Source: an uncultured Pelagibacteraceae bacterium
Lineage (GTDB): Bacteria > Pseudomonadota > Alphaproteobacteria > Pelagibacterales > Pelagibacteraceae
Direction of reading: 5' to 3'
NCBI GenBank assembly: GCA_902590845.1
Contig: CACIYJ010000008.1
Coordinates: 1 to 42,103, forward strand
DNA: 42,103 nt
The notes under the pieces are model-generated. The model ran no database searches and was not told the origin of the DNA. It saw only the letters and a program-made list of their open reading frames with translations. Every line of letters begins with the position of its first letter. Positions within the stretch are counted from its first letter, which is position 1. A program made the position numbers and the translations under genes. Below, in pieces: positions 32,034-40,524 of this stretch.

Positions 32034-32358
32034 TTTTACTAGAAAAACTATTTACCAAAATCACGCCAATAACAATAAGAAACAAACCTAAGACAGCTTG
32101 CCAGCTAAGAGCTTGTTTGTAAAAAATGTATCCTAATATAGCGATTGTGAACACTCCTAAACCACTCCATGTAGCATAAACAATAGCAATCGGAAGTTTA
32201 TTAACTACAAATGTAAGTAAATAAAATGCTATTAAGTAAAAAACAGCAAGTAATGATGAGGGAATTAATTTAGTAAAATTTTGAGTTATAGGCAGCAACA
32301 TTGTTCCAAATACTTCACAAAGAATTGCGGCAAATAAAAATAAATATGTTTTTAACAC
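32026..32358 (-). CDS. Small multidrug resistance (SMR/EmrE) family transporter
   Basis: This 110-residue protein has four transmembrane helices, with the essential Glu at 15 (AAILCEVFGT), the conserved PIAIVYATWSGLG in helix 3 and a GVILVNSFS end. SMR dimers exchange protons for cationic amphiphiles or guanidinium-type compounds. A GTG start shares one base with the prpE stop, so both are probably co-transcribed. Confidence 0.88.
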   Translation of the reverse strand: MLKTYLFLFAAILCEVFGTMLLPITQNFTKLIPSSLLAVFYLIAFYLLTFVVNKLPIAIVYATWSGLGVFTIAILGYIFYKQALSWQAVLGLFLIVIGVILVNSFSSKTI

Positions 32359-34253
32359 TATTTTAAAATATTATTTTTTATTAAATCTTCTTTTATTTCA
32401 TCTAAAATAACAGGATCATCAATCGTTGCAGGCATTTTATAAGGTTCTTTATCTGCAATTTTTCTAACCGTTCCTCTTAAGATTTTTCCAGATCTAGTTT
32501 TAGGTAATCTTTTAACGATTACTGCAATTTTAAATGCTGCTACTGGACCTACTTTATCTCTTACCATTTTTATACATTCAGAAATAATTTCTTTTTCATC
32601 TTTAGTAACCCCAGTTTTTAAAGCAAGTAAACCTATTGGAATTTGACCTTTAAGTTTGTCTGCTATTCCAAGTACCGCACATTCAGCCACATCTTTGTGT
32701 TCTGCCAAAACTTCTTCAATCGCACCAGTAGACAATCTATGTCCGGCAACATTTATAATGTCATCAGTTCGTGACATTATCCAAACATAACCATCTTCAT
32801 CTATATGACCTGCATCATATGTTTGATAGTAACCAGGATAAGTCGTCATATAATTTTCTTTATATCTTTTGTCCGCACCCCACAAAGTAGGGAATGTACC
32901 TGGAGGCAAAGGAAGTTTGACAACTATATCTCCCATTTTTCCAGGACCGACTTCTTTACCTTCTGAGTTTAAAACTTTTAAATCATAACCTGGCACCGGT
33001 TTAAATGCTGAACCATATTTAACTGGGAAAGACTCTATACCTGTGCAATCTGATGTTATTGCCCAACTTGTTTCAGTTTGCCACCAATGATCTATTACAG
33101 GTGAGTTTGAAAGTTTTTCAAACCATTTAATGGTATCTGGATCAGCTCTTTCACCAGCAAGAAATAGTTTTTCAAATTTACTTAAATCGTATTTTTTAAA
33201 AAATTCTCCGTTAGGATCTTCTTTTTTGATTGCTCTTATAGCAGTTGGAGCTGTGAAAAGAGATTTTACTTTATGTTCTGAGATGACTCTCCAAAAAACC
33301 CCAGAATCTGGTGTTCCTACAGGTTTTCCTTCAAACAAAATTGTTGTGCATCCGTAAAATAGCGGCGCATACACAATGTAAGAGTGACCAACAATCCATC
33401 CAATATCACTTGCTGACCACCACACATCATCTTGCTCAATGTTGTAAATATTTTTCATCGTCCATTTAAGAGCAACGATGTGTCCACCAATATCTCTTAC
33501 GATACCTTTCGGTAATCCTGTTGTGCCAGAAGTATAAAGAATATAAGCATAATCGTTTGCATTCATTTTTTCACAATCAGCTGGCTTAACATCTTTAAGC
33601 GACTCTTCCCAAGTAATGTCCATAGATGGATTCAATTCTGCTTTGTTTTTTTCTCTTTGAAAAATTATACATTTGTTAGGTTTATGACTTGCAAGTCCAA
33701 GAGCTTTGTTTACCAAAGGTTTATAATGAACTGTTCTACCAGGTTCGTAACCACAAGAGGCTGAAATAATTAATTTTGCTTTTGAGTCATCTATTCTGCT
33801 AGCAAGTTCATTTGCAGCAAAGCCACCAAATACAACAGAGTGTACTGCGCCAATTCTACCACAAGCCAACATTGCAATAGCAGCCTCTGGAATCATCGGC
33901 ATATAAATAATTACCCTATCTCCTTTGTTAACACCTTGTTTTTTTAATGCCCCAGCAAACAAAGCAACTCTGTCTCTTAATTCTTTATAAGAAATTTTTT
34001 TTTGAACACCAGTTATTGGGCTATCATAAATTATTGCTAACTTTTTTCCTCTACCTTGATTAATATGATGGTCTAGAGCATTGTAACAGGTGTTCGTTAT
34101 TCCATCTTCAAACCATTTATAGAAAGGAGGATTATTAGAATTTAGTATTTTACTAGGTTTTTTGTACCAAAACACATCTTCAGAGATATTTTTCCAAAAT
34201 TCTTCTTTGTTATTTATAGATTTATCGTAAATTTCTTTATATTTTTGACTCAA
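32358..34253 (-). CDS. prpE: Propionyl-CoA synthetase (PrpE-type acyl-CoA ligase)
   Basis: This 631-residue AMP-forming ligase has TSGTTGLPKG (241-250), WWSASDIGWIVGHSY, WWQTETSWAIT and the acetylatable Lys in LPKTRSGKILRG. The overall pattern, including PPFYKWFEDG and GSAFKPVPGYD, matches PrpE more than acetyl-CoA synthetase; acetate may also be used. The start is TTG, with an AAGGGG ribosome site 5 bases before. It is divergent from proteorhodopsin, 228 bases away. Confidence 0.88.
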   Translation of the reverse strand: MSQKYKEIYDKSINNKEEFWKNISEDVFWYKKPSKILNSNNPPFYKWFEDGITNTCYNALDHHINQGRGKKLAIIYDSPITGVQKKISYKELRDRVALFAGALKKQGVNKGDRVIIYMPMIPEAAIAMLACGRIGAVHSVVFGGFAANELASRIDDSKAKLIISASCGYEPGRTVHYKPLVNKALGLASHKPNKCIIFQREKNKAELNPSMDITWEESLKDVKPADCEKMNANDYAYILYTSGTTGLPKGIVRDIGGHIVALKWTMKNIYNIEQDDVWWSASDIGWIVGHSYIVYAPLFYGCTTILFEGKPVGTPDSGVFWRVISEHKVKSLFTAPTAIRAIKKEDPNGEFFKKYDLSKFEKLFLAGERADPDTIKWFEKLSNSPVIDHWWQTETSWAITSDCTGIESFPVKYGSAFKPVPGYDLKVLNSEGKEVGPGKMGDIVVKLPLPPGTFPTLWGADKRYKENYMTTYPGYYQTYDAGHIDEDGYVWIMSRTDDIINVAGHRLSTGAIEEVLAEHKDVAECAVLGIADKLKGQIPIGLLALKTGVTKDEKEIISECIKMVRDKVGPVAAFKIAVIVKRLPKTRSGKILRGTVRKIADKEPYKMPATIDDPVILDEIKEDLIKNNILK

Positions 34254-34481
34254 TTTTTCCCCTTAAAAAAGTTAATTTATTTATAAGTATTTCATAAATA
34301 TCCCCAAAAAAAAATAAAAAATCCAATAAAAACGCTGTTTTTTGAACAAAAAAAACACTTCACTGTAACTTGAATATTTATTATGGTTCGACCCAACTAA
34401 TTCGTAAATGAAGAGCTAATCGTTTATTGAATAGTGTAATATTAAACTAAAAAAGAAAACTAATTAACGATGGAGGTTTTC
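34254..34481. promoter_or_regulatory. Divergent region between prpE and proteorhodopsin
   Basis: The 228 bases are AT-rich with runs of A. A strong ggagg site (34472-34476) lies 5 bases before the proteorhodopsin ATG at 34482 and supports that start over the ATG at 34470. I see no convincing -35/-10 pair on either strand and no operator. Confidence 0.5.
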
Positions 34482-35252
34482 ATGAGAAAATTAAGTCTAT
34501 TTGCTTTAGCAGCAGTTGCCTTTTTGGGTATTACTAGTTCAGCTAACGCAGCGACAGCCCTATTACAAACAAATGATTTCGTAGGAATTTCATTTTGGCT
34601 TGTATCAATGGGGATGATAGCAACTACAGTATTCCTCTTTGCTGAAAGAAATACAGTAGCTGCATCGTGGAGAACATCAATTTCAGTAGCTGGACTAGTT
34701 ACTGGTGTTGCGTTCGTTCACTACATGTACATGAGAGAAGTTTGGGTGACTACAGGTGATACACCAACAGTATACAGATATATTGACTGGTTAATCACTG
34801 TTCCACTTCAAATGGTAGAATTCTATTTAATCTTGGCAGCTGTAAGAAAAGTGCCAAGCTCAATATTCTGGAAACTATTAATTGGTTCATTAGTAATGTT
34901 AGTCGGCGGATACTTAGGTGAAGCTGGTTTCATTCAACCATTTGTAGGTTTCGTAATCGGAATGGCTGGATGGATTTACATCTTGTTTGAAATATTCTCA
35001 GGTGAAGCAGGTATAATGGCTTCTAAAACTGGAAACAGAGCAATGACAACTGCTTTCAGTGCTATGAGAATAATTGTTACTATTGGTTGGGCAATATATC
35101 CATTAGGTTATATTTTTGGATACCTAACAGGTGGTGTAGATGCAAATGCATTAAACATTATTTATAACTTAGCTGACTTTATTAACAAGATCGCATTCGG
35201 TCTAGTTATCTGGGCAGCAGCAATGCAAAACACAAGATTGTCTTCTAGATAA
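34482..35252 (+). CDS. Proteorhodopsin (blue-absorbing type)
   Basis: This 256-residue protein is a light-driven proton pump of the inner membrane. It has a signal peptide (1-23, ending ANA), then seven helices. Key residues are His80, Asp102 (proton acceptor, in RYIDWLITVPLQ), Gln110 (spectral tuning), Glu113 (proton donor, MVEFYL) and Lys236 (retinal Schiff base, in NKIAFGLVIW). All lie 5 positions after green proteorhodopsin numbering (75/97/105/108/231). Gln at the tuning site marks the blue-light form. A hairpin terminator follows 20 bases after the stop, so it is mostly monocistronic. No retinal synthesis genes are in the window. Confidence 0.97.
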   Translation: MRKLSLFALAAVAFLGITSSANAATALLQTNDFVGISFWLVSMGMIATTVFLFAERNTVAASWRTSISVAGLVTGVAFVHYMYMREVWVTTGDTPTVYRYIDWLITVPLQMVEFYLILAAVRKVPSSIFWKLLIGSLVMLVGGYLGEAGFIQPFVGFVIGMAGWIYILFEIFSGEAGIMASKTGNRAMTTAFSAMRIIVTIGWAIYPLGYIFGYLTGGVDANALNIIYNLADFINKIAFGLVIWAAAMQNTRLSSR

Positions 35253-35272
35253 TAGATTATAAACTTTAAAAA

Positions 35273-35308
35273 GGGCGAGTATGTTTTACATACTTGCCCT
35301 TTTTTTTT
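35273..35308 (+). terminator. Rho-independent terminator after proteorhodopsin
   Basis: gggcgagtatgt pairs with acatacttgccc over 12 pairs (one G-U), loop ttt, followed by nine T. It separates proteorhodopsin from the ferredoxin gene, though some read-through is possible. Confidence 0.93.
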
Positions 35309-35334
35309 AGATACTTATATTGCTATTAAACTTT

Positions 35335-35655
35335 ATGACTAAAATTACATATAAAGATAACCAAGGAAATTCTAAAACTTTAGAAGTAGAGAACGGCCTT
35401 TCAGTTATGGAAGGAGCCATACAAAACAATGTTCCTGGCATTGATGCTGATTGTGGAGGAGGAATGGCTTGTGCAACTTGCCATGTTTATGTCGAAGAAA
35501 AATGGTTAGATAAGCTGCCTAAAGCAGAAGAAGCGGAAGTAGATATGATTGATATGGCTTTTGAACCTAAAAAAAATAGCAGACTTAGTTGTCAAATAAC
35601 AGTGACCGAAGAACTTGACGGTCTAATTGTAACAACACCGGAAAAACAATCTTAA
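35335..35655 (+). CDS. 2Fe-2S ferredoxin (adrenodoxin type)
   Basis: I start at the ATG at 35335 (MTKITYKDN) and not at the upstream TTG, giving 106 residues. Cluster ligands are Cys40, Cys46, Cys49 and Cys86 (C-x5-C-x2-C-x36-C), the adrenodoxin/putidaredoxin pattern. It carries electrons, and the partner reductase starts on the last base of its stop codon. The ferredoxin-reductase pair after proteorhodopsin is a known SAR11 arrangement. Confidence 0.92.
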   Translation: MTKITYKDNQGNSKTLEVENGLSVMEGAIQNNVPGIDADCGGGMACATCHVYVEEKWLDKLPKAEEAEVDMIDMAFEPKKNSRLSCQITVTEELDGLIVTTPEKQS

Positions 35656-36668
35656 TGATTAAAACAGATGTAATTATTATAGGAGCTGGTCCAAGCGGAC
35701 TATTTGCAGTTCATCAACTAGGCATAAAAGGACTTAAAGCTGTTGTTATTGACAATCTAGATAAAGCTGGCGGACAATGTATCGAACTTTATCCTGATAA
35801 ACCTATTTATGATATTCCAGCAGTACCAGAGTGTACTGGTGAAGAGTTAACAGAAAAATTACTTGAACAAATCAAACCTTTTAAAACTGATTTTTATTTT
35901 AATGAGAGAGTAAACGAAGTAACTCAAGATAAAGAGAACTGGGTAGTCCAAACAAGTAAAAATAATAAGTTTATTGCTCCAAATATTATAATTGCAGGTG
36001 GAGTAGGCTCATTTGAGCCAAGAAAAATATCATTAAAAGAAGCTGAAAAATTTGAGGATAAATCTTTATTTTATTCTGTAAAAAACAAAGAAGAATTTAA
36101 AGGAAAAAATATTTCAATTTTTGGTGGTGGCGATTCAGCTTTAGATTGGGCATTAGAATTATCAAAAATTTCAAAAGTTACTTTAATTCATAGAAGAAAT
36201 GAATTTAGAGGGACACCTCATACCTTAAGTGAAATTAAAAAATTATCTGCACAAGGAAAATTATCAATCAAAACACCATGTGAGTTAGTTTCTATAGAAG
36301 GTAAAAAAGATATTTCAGCAATAAAAATAAAATATGAAGATGGTAAAACTGAGGAAGTAAAAACTGATAACATTTTAAGTTTTTTTGGATTAATTATGAA
36401 ATTAGGTCCAGTAACTGAGTGGGGGTTAAACATGGATAAAAAACATATTTCTGTAAATCCAAATAATTTTGAAACAAATAAAAAGGGAATATTTGCTATT
36501 GGAGATATTTGCACTTATCCGGGTAAACTAAAACTTATATTATCAGGATTTCATGAAGTAGCATTAGCTTCAGTAGAATGTTTTAAAAGAGCTAGGCCAA
36601 ATGAAAAATATAGATTTGAATTTACCACATCATCAAAAACTATTAAGGACAGACTTGGAAAAAAATGA
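35655..36668 (+). CDS. Ferredoxin-NADP reductase (thioredoxin-reductase-like type)
   Basis: This 337-residue FAD enzyme has IIGAGPSGLFAVHQLG (8-23), AGGQCIELYPDKPIYDIPA and a second nucleotide motif IFGGGDSALDWALEL. No CxxC redox pair of thioredoxin reductase is present, so it is the Bacillus YumC/Rhodopseudomonas FNR type. It would reduce or be reduced by the ferredoxin with NADPH. It overlaps the ferredoxin stop by one base and the following GST gene by 4 bases. Confidence 0.93.
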   Translation: MIKTDVIIIGAGPSGLFAVHQLGIKGLKAVVIDNLDKAGGQCIELYPDKPIYDIPAVPECTGEELTEKLLEQIKPFKTDFYFNERVNEVTQDKENWVVQTSKNNKFIAPNIIIAGGVGSFEPRKISLKEAEKFEDKSLFYSVKNKEEFKGKNISIFGGGDSALDWALELSKISKVTLIHRRNEFRGTPHTLSEIKKLSAQGKLSIKTPCELVSIEGKKDISAIKIKYEDGKTEEVKTDNILSFFGLIMKLGPVTEWGLNMDKKHISVNPNNFETNKKGIFAIGDICTYPGKLKLILSGFHEVALASVECFKRARPNEKYRFEFTTSSKTIKDRLGKK

Positions 36669-37291
36669 TTGAGCTTTTGACTGCCAATACACCAAATGGC
36701 AAAAAAATATCAATTATGCTAGAAGAAATTAATTTTGAATACAAAGTTACAAAAATAAATATTAATAAAGACGAACAATTTAAACCAGATTTTATAAAAT
36801 TAAGTCCATTTAGAAAAATTCCAGTAATTATTGACCATAAAGCGAAGATAAACCTTTTCGAGTCAGGAGCTATTTTAATGTATCTGGGTGAAAAAAGCGG
36901 AAAATTTTATGATGAAGATCAAAGGATAATTATAAACCAATGGTTAATGGGTCAAATGGGATATGTTGGACCTTTGTTGGGACAACACCATCAGTTTCAT
37001 CATTACAATCCTGGAAAAAGTGAATTTGGGGAACAAAGATATTTTAAAATAGCAGAGAAGATCTACAAAGAATTGGACGAAAGACTTTCAGTTTCAGAAT
37101 TTTTAGCTGGAAAAGATTATACTATAGCTGATATAGCAACCTTTCCTTGGATAGCTAGGCATGAATGGCACGATATAGGTTTAAAAAAATTTATTAATTT
37201 AACAAGATGGTATGAAGAAATTTCGAAAAGAGAAGCAGTTCAAAAAGGTTATGATCTATTAAATAAAGGAGAGATTATTCCTAAAGTTTAA
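36665..37291 (+). CDS. Glutathione S-transferase family protein
   Basis: This 208-residue protein begins with a thioredoxin-like N-domain (MIELLTANTPNGKKISIMLEE, KIPVIIDHKA, FESGAILMYLGEKSG) and an all-helical C-domain with DYTIADIATFPWIARHEW. These are the Ure2p/YfcG-type GST landmarks (Asn/Gly near residue 10-12). It may act as a disulphide-bond oxidoreductase or peroxidase. It overlaps the reductase gene by 4 bases and the convergent dksA-like gene by 4. Confidence 0.92.
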   Translation: MIELLTANTPNGKKISIMLEEINFEYKVTKININKDEQFKPDFIKLSPFRKIPVIIDHKAKINLFESGAILMYLGEKSGKFYDEDQRIIINQWLMGQMGYVGPLLGQHHQFHHYNPGKSEFGEQRYFKIAEKIYKELDERLSVSEFLAGKDYTIADIATFPWIARHEWHDIGLKKFINLTRWYEEISKREAVQKGYDLLNKGEIIPKV

Positions 37292-37713
37292 TCTTCAATA
37301 AAAATTTTTTCATCTCTTTCATGTTTTTCTTGAGCTTCAATTGAAAGAGTAGCCACTGGTCTAGCTATTAATCTTTTTAGACCAATAGGCTCACCCGTTT
37401 CCTCACAGTAACCATATGTTCCATTTTTTAATCTTTGTAATGCTGAATTTATTTTAGAAATTAGTTTTCTACTTCGGTTAAGTGCTTTCATTTCAACAGA
37501 TTTATCTGTGTAAGAAGAGGCTTGATCTACAATATCAGCTGATGAATCATTGTCACCAGATGAATTTAATAGGTTGCCTAGATTATTTGCTTTAATTATA
37601 TCTTTTTTCCATTTAACTAATTCTTCAGTAAAGAATTTTTTATGTTTAGCGCACATATATTTTTCTTTGGAATCAGGAGTGTATCTTTTTTTAGAAGTTT
37701 TTTTCTTAGGCAT
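37288..37713 (-). CDS. dksA: DksA/TraR-family RNA polymerase regulator
   Basis: I choose the ATG at 37713 (MPKKKTSKK), giving 141 residues; the longer frame from 37797 would overlap the divergent membrane glycosyltransferase. DksA modulates RNA polymerase with ppGpp. The coiled-coil tip motif D-x-x-D-x-A is present at 60-65 (DIVDQA). The zinc region reads YGYCEETGEPIGLKRLIARP and keeps only Cys103; the other three zinc cysteines are replaced. Such cysteine-poor DksA proteins occur in alphaproteobacteria and can work without zinc. Confidence 0.9.
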   Translation of the reverse strand: MPKKKTSKKRYTPDSKEKYMCAKHKKFFTEELVKWKKDIIKANNLGNLLNSSGDNDSSADIVDQASSYTDKSVEMKALNRSRKLISKINSALQRLKNGTYGYCEETGEPIGLKRLIARPVATLSIEAQEKHERDEKIFIED

Positions 37714-37787
37714 TTTTTTGAATTTGAGGGAGTATATGTTTGAATTTAGTCGTGTCAATAGCCTATAAATTGTATTAATTTGATAAA

Positions 37788-39158
37788 ATGATTGCAAAAA
37801 AAAATATATCTAATGTTTTTTTAATATTTTTATTCTTCCATTTAGTGATTTGGACTTTAGTTCCAACACTGTCAAATGTGAATTTGCCATTAGACACAAT
37901 AGAAGCTTTGGCGTGGGGTAGTAATTTGGAATGGGGTTTTAATAAACACCCTCCATTGAGTGCTTTTGCCGTAGAGATCTTTTACCAAATTTTTGGAAAC
38001 CAAGATTGGGCGTATTATTTTTTAAGTCAAATATTTGTAGTATCAACCTTTTTTATTGTCTGGATATTTTCAAAAGAGTTTTTTCAAAAACAAATTTACA
38101 GTTTGATTTCGATATTCCTTTTAGAAGGAATTTATTTTTATAATTTTACAACTCCAGAATTTAATGTAAATATTTGCCAGTTACCTTTCTGGGCCCTATC
38201 AGTTTTATATGCTTGGAGAGGATTTAAAGATAATAAAATTTTGGACTGGCTATTATTTGGTTTATTTGCAGCACTAGGAATTTTATCAAAGTATTTATTT
38301 ATCTATCTACTTGCTGCAATGGATATATTTCTTTGTTATATGATTATCAAAAAGAAAACTAATTTTAAAAGCCTTATTTCTTTAATACCTTTTTTCTTAA
38401 TTCTATTTCCTCATTTAATTTGGTTAACAGAAAATGATTATATTACCATTACTTATGGTCTTCATAGAACAGGAACAGGAGATCAAAATTTCTTAGATCA
38501 TTTTTTGCATCCTATTATATTTTTAGCAAAACAAATGGGGATACTCATACCTTTTTTTGGAATGATTTTATTTTTATTATCAAAATTTAAAACTAAATTT
38601 AATTATAAAGATCAGAAATTATTGTTTTTATTAAGCATTAACATTCTTCCAATAATTTTAATATTTTTAACTTCATTAACGATGGGTATTAAAATTAGAA
38701 CAATGTGGATGACGCCTTTCTATTTATTTTTTGGCGTTCTATTTGTTTATTTGTTTCAAAAAAAAATTAATCTAAAAAAAATTAATAAATTTATTACAGT
38801 ATTTTTAGTTTTATTTATTTTATTTCCAGTCACTTATTTATATATATCAATATCAAAAACAAATAAGAGAACCGACTATGATGGTAAGGAAATAGCGAGA
38901 TTAGTTCAAAATAAATGGTACAAGAATTTTAGAAATGAAATTAAAATTGTTATTGGCGACGAATGGTTTGCTGGAAATCTATCTTATCATTTAAATTCTA
39001 GGCCTATATGGATGAATGACTTGAAAAATAAAGCTTCTACAATAAAATCTGATGAAGGAGTTATTTACATTGGAAATCCTCAGATACTTAAAGAGGTGTG
39101 CCCAGGTGCTTTTGGAACGATTAAACCAGTTGGATATTGTATGATAGGTCAAAAATGA
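37788..39158 (+). CDS. Membrane glycosyltransferase, GT39/ArnT-like
   Basis: This 456-residue protein has about 10-12 hydrophobic helices. The first loop has LPLDTIEALAWGSNLEWGFNKHPPLSAF split by residues 40-60, with the D/E-containing acceptor loop of the PMT/ArnT (GT-C) fold, and a periplasmic C-terminal domain (IVIGDEWFAGNLSYHL). It would transfer a sugar from a lipid-linked donor to a lipid or protein. The next glycosyltransferase overlaps it by 4 bases. Confidence 0.82.
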   Translation: MIAKKNISNVFLIFLFFHLVIWTLVPTLSNVNLPLDTIEALAWGSNLEWGFNKHPPLSAFAVEIFYQIFGNQDWAYYFLSQIFVVSTFFIVWIFSKEFFQKQIYSLISIFLLEGIYFYNFTTPEFNVNICQLPFWALSVLYAWRGFKDNKILDWLLFGLFAALGILSKYLFIYLLAAMDIFLCYMIIKKKTNFKSLISLIPFFLILFPHLIWLTENDYITITYGLHRTGTGDQNFLDHFLHPIIFLAKQMGILIPFFGMILFLLSKFKTKFNYKDQKLLFLLSINILPIILIFLTSLTMGIKIRTMWMTPFYLFFGVLFVYLFQKKINLKKINKFITVFLVLFILFPVTYLYISISKTNKRTDYDGKEIARLVQNKWYKNFRNEIKIVIGDEWFAGNLSYHLNSRPIWMNDLKNKASTIKSDEGVIYIGNPQILKEVCPGAFGTIKPVGYCMIGQK

Positions 39159-40030
39159 AAAAATTTAAAATTTTAATGCCCTGCTATAATGATTGGCCTT
39201 CAATCTTTAAACTCTTAGATAATATTGACCAAGAAATATTAGAACTAAACGGAGAGTTCTCAGTTTTAATAGTTAATGATGGTTCCAATGAAAAAATGCC
39301 AGAGTCAAAAAGAGTTTATAAAAACATTAAATCTGTAGAAGTTATAAATATGAAAAAAAATCAAGGTCACACAAGAAGTAACGCAACTGGCATAAGATAT
39401 TTGTCTAAAAAAGAAAATTTTGATTATTTAATATTAATGGACGGAGACGGCGAAGATCGTCCAGAAGAAATTAAATTGCTGGTTAATAAAGTTTTAAAAA
39501 GTGAAGATGTTTCTGTGGTCGCAAAAAGGGTCAAAAGATCCGAAGGTCTTATTTTTTCAATTTTGTATAATTTACACAAATTAATAACTTTAGTTTTTAC
39601 AGGTCAAAATATGAACTTCGGGCATTATTCTTGTTTAACAAAGAAAGACATTGATGTCATATCTTCAAAAGAAAGTCTTTGGGGTAATTATTCAGGAACA
39701 GTGAAAAAATTTATTTCTAAACTGGACAACATTCCTTGCGCTAGAGGCATGAGGTATGTTCAGCCATCAAAAATGTCTTTTATAAAACTTGTGATTCATT
39801 CTTTTTCAATTTTAGCGGTATTTAGATACCAAGTTCTGCTAAGATCTGTTTTTTTTTCTATTATATTGTTATTATTTGCTCCTAACTTCATAACTAATTT
39901 TATTATCATCTGTCTTATAGCTTTCACAATTTGTGTATTCATTTTATCAAGGCGTGAAAAAATTGAAGGATTAAAGAACTCTGAAAATGAAATTAGTGAT
40001 TTAATATCTATACACACTACAAGGTTGTGA
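39155..40030 (+). CDS. Family 2 glycosyltransferase with C-terminal membrane helices
   Basis: I take the ATG at 39155 (MKKFKILMPCYND), 291 residues; it overlaps the previous stop as ATGA. GT2 landmarks are MPCYNDWPSI (8-17), VNDGSNE (40-46), NQGHTRSNATGIRYL (69-83) and the D-x-D type LMDGDGEDRPEE (94-105). Two helices close to the C-terminus anchor it. It may make the polyprenyl-phosphate-sugar used by the GT39-like neighbour, as in ArnC/DPM1-type pairs. Confidence 0.85.
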   Translation: MKKFKILMPCYNDWPSIFKLLDNIDQEILELNGEFSVLIVNDGSNEKMPESKRVYKNIKSVEVINMKKNQGHTRSNATGIRYLSKKENFDYLILMDGDGEDRPEEIKLLVNKVLKSEDVSVVAKRVKRSEGLIFSILYNLHKLITLVFTGQNMNFGHYSCLTKKDIDVISSKESLWGNYSGTVKKFISKLDNIPCARGMRYVQPSKMSFIKLVIHSFSILAVFRYQVLLRSVFFSIILLLFAPNFITNFIIICLIAFTICVFILSRREKIEGLKNSENEISDLISIHTTRL

Positions 40031-40156
40031 AATGAGTCTGTATTGGAATCAAAAAGGAATCAAAAGGTGAACATCCATTTATTCTATATTTTCATTAATT
40101 GTAGACAGTCTTGAATAGAGTCATTGAATTATTTACTAATAATTAAAGGAGAAAAT
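40031..40156. other. Intergenic gap before the GFA gene
   Basis: The 126 bases are AT-rich with a short direct repeat ggaatcaaaa (two copies around 40055-40073). A good aaaggag ribosome site (40145-40151) precedes the ATG at 40157. No promoter boxes or genes are convincing. Confidence 0.5.
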
Positions 40157-40519
40157 ATGAAAAAATTAACTTGTCATTGTGGAGCAGTAGAGGCAGAAAT
40201 AAATGTTTCCGATAAATTAGAAAAAGTTCTTAGATGTAATTGCTCAATTTGCAAGAGAAAGGGAGCAATTATGTCAATGGTAAAGAATGAAGATTTTAAA
40301 ATCATAAAAGGAGAAGACAAATTAAGGCTTTATCAATTTCATTCAAAAGTTGCGAAGCATTATTTTTGTGCTAACTGTGGAATTTACACTCATCATAATC
40401 CAAGATCTAATCCAACTATGACAGGCTTTAATGTTGGATGTATAGATGATATCGACATGTTTAAATTACAAAATGTAGGCGTAAATGACGGGCAGAATCA
40501 TCCTTTAGATAAAAAATAA
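40157..40519 (+). CDS. GFA (glutathione-dependent formaldehyde-activating) family protein
   Basis: The ATG at 40157 follows a clear aaaggag site, giving 120 residues; the frame's upstream start at 40124 lacks one. Zinc-binding cysteines are visible at 6, 8, 27, 29, 32, 71 and 74 (CHC, CNCSIC, CANC), the GFA/CENP-V pattern. Family members bind glutathione or sulphur adducts; a formaldehyde role is possible in a methylamine-using cell but unproven. It is followed 5 bases later by the glycerate-kinase-like gene. Confidence 0.9.
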   Translation: MKKLTCHCGAVEAEINVSDKLEKVLRCNCSICKRKGAIMSMVKNEDFKIIKGEDKLRLYQFHSKVAKHYFCANCGIYTHHNPRSNPTMTGFNVGCIDDIDMFKLQNVGVNDGQNHPLDKK

Positions 40520-40524
40520 TAGCA

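Noticed and set aside
37714-37797. Longer start of the DksA-like gene
   Set aside because: It overlaps the divergent glycosyltransferase start and adds non-DksA sequence.
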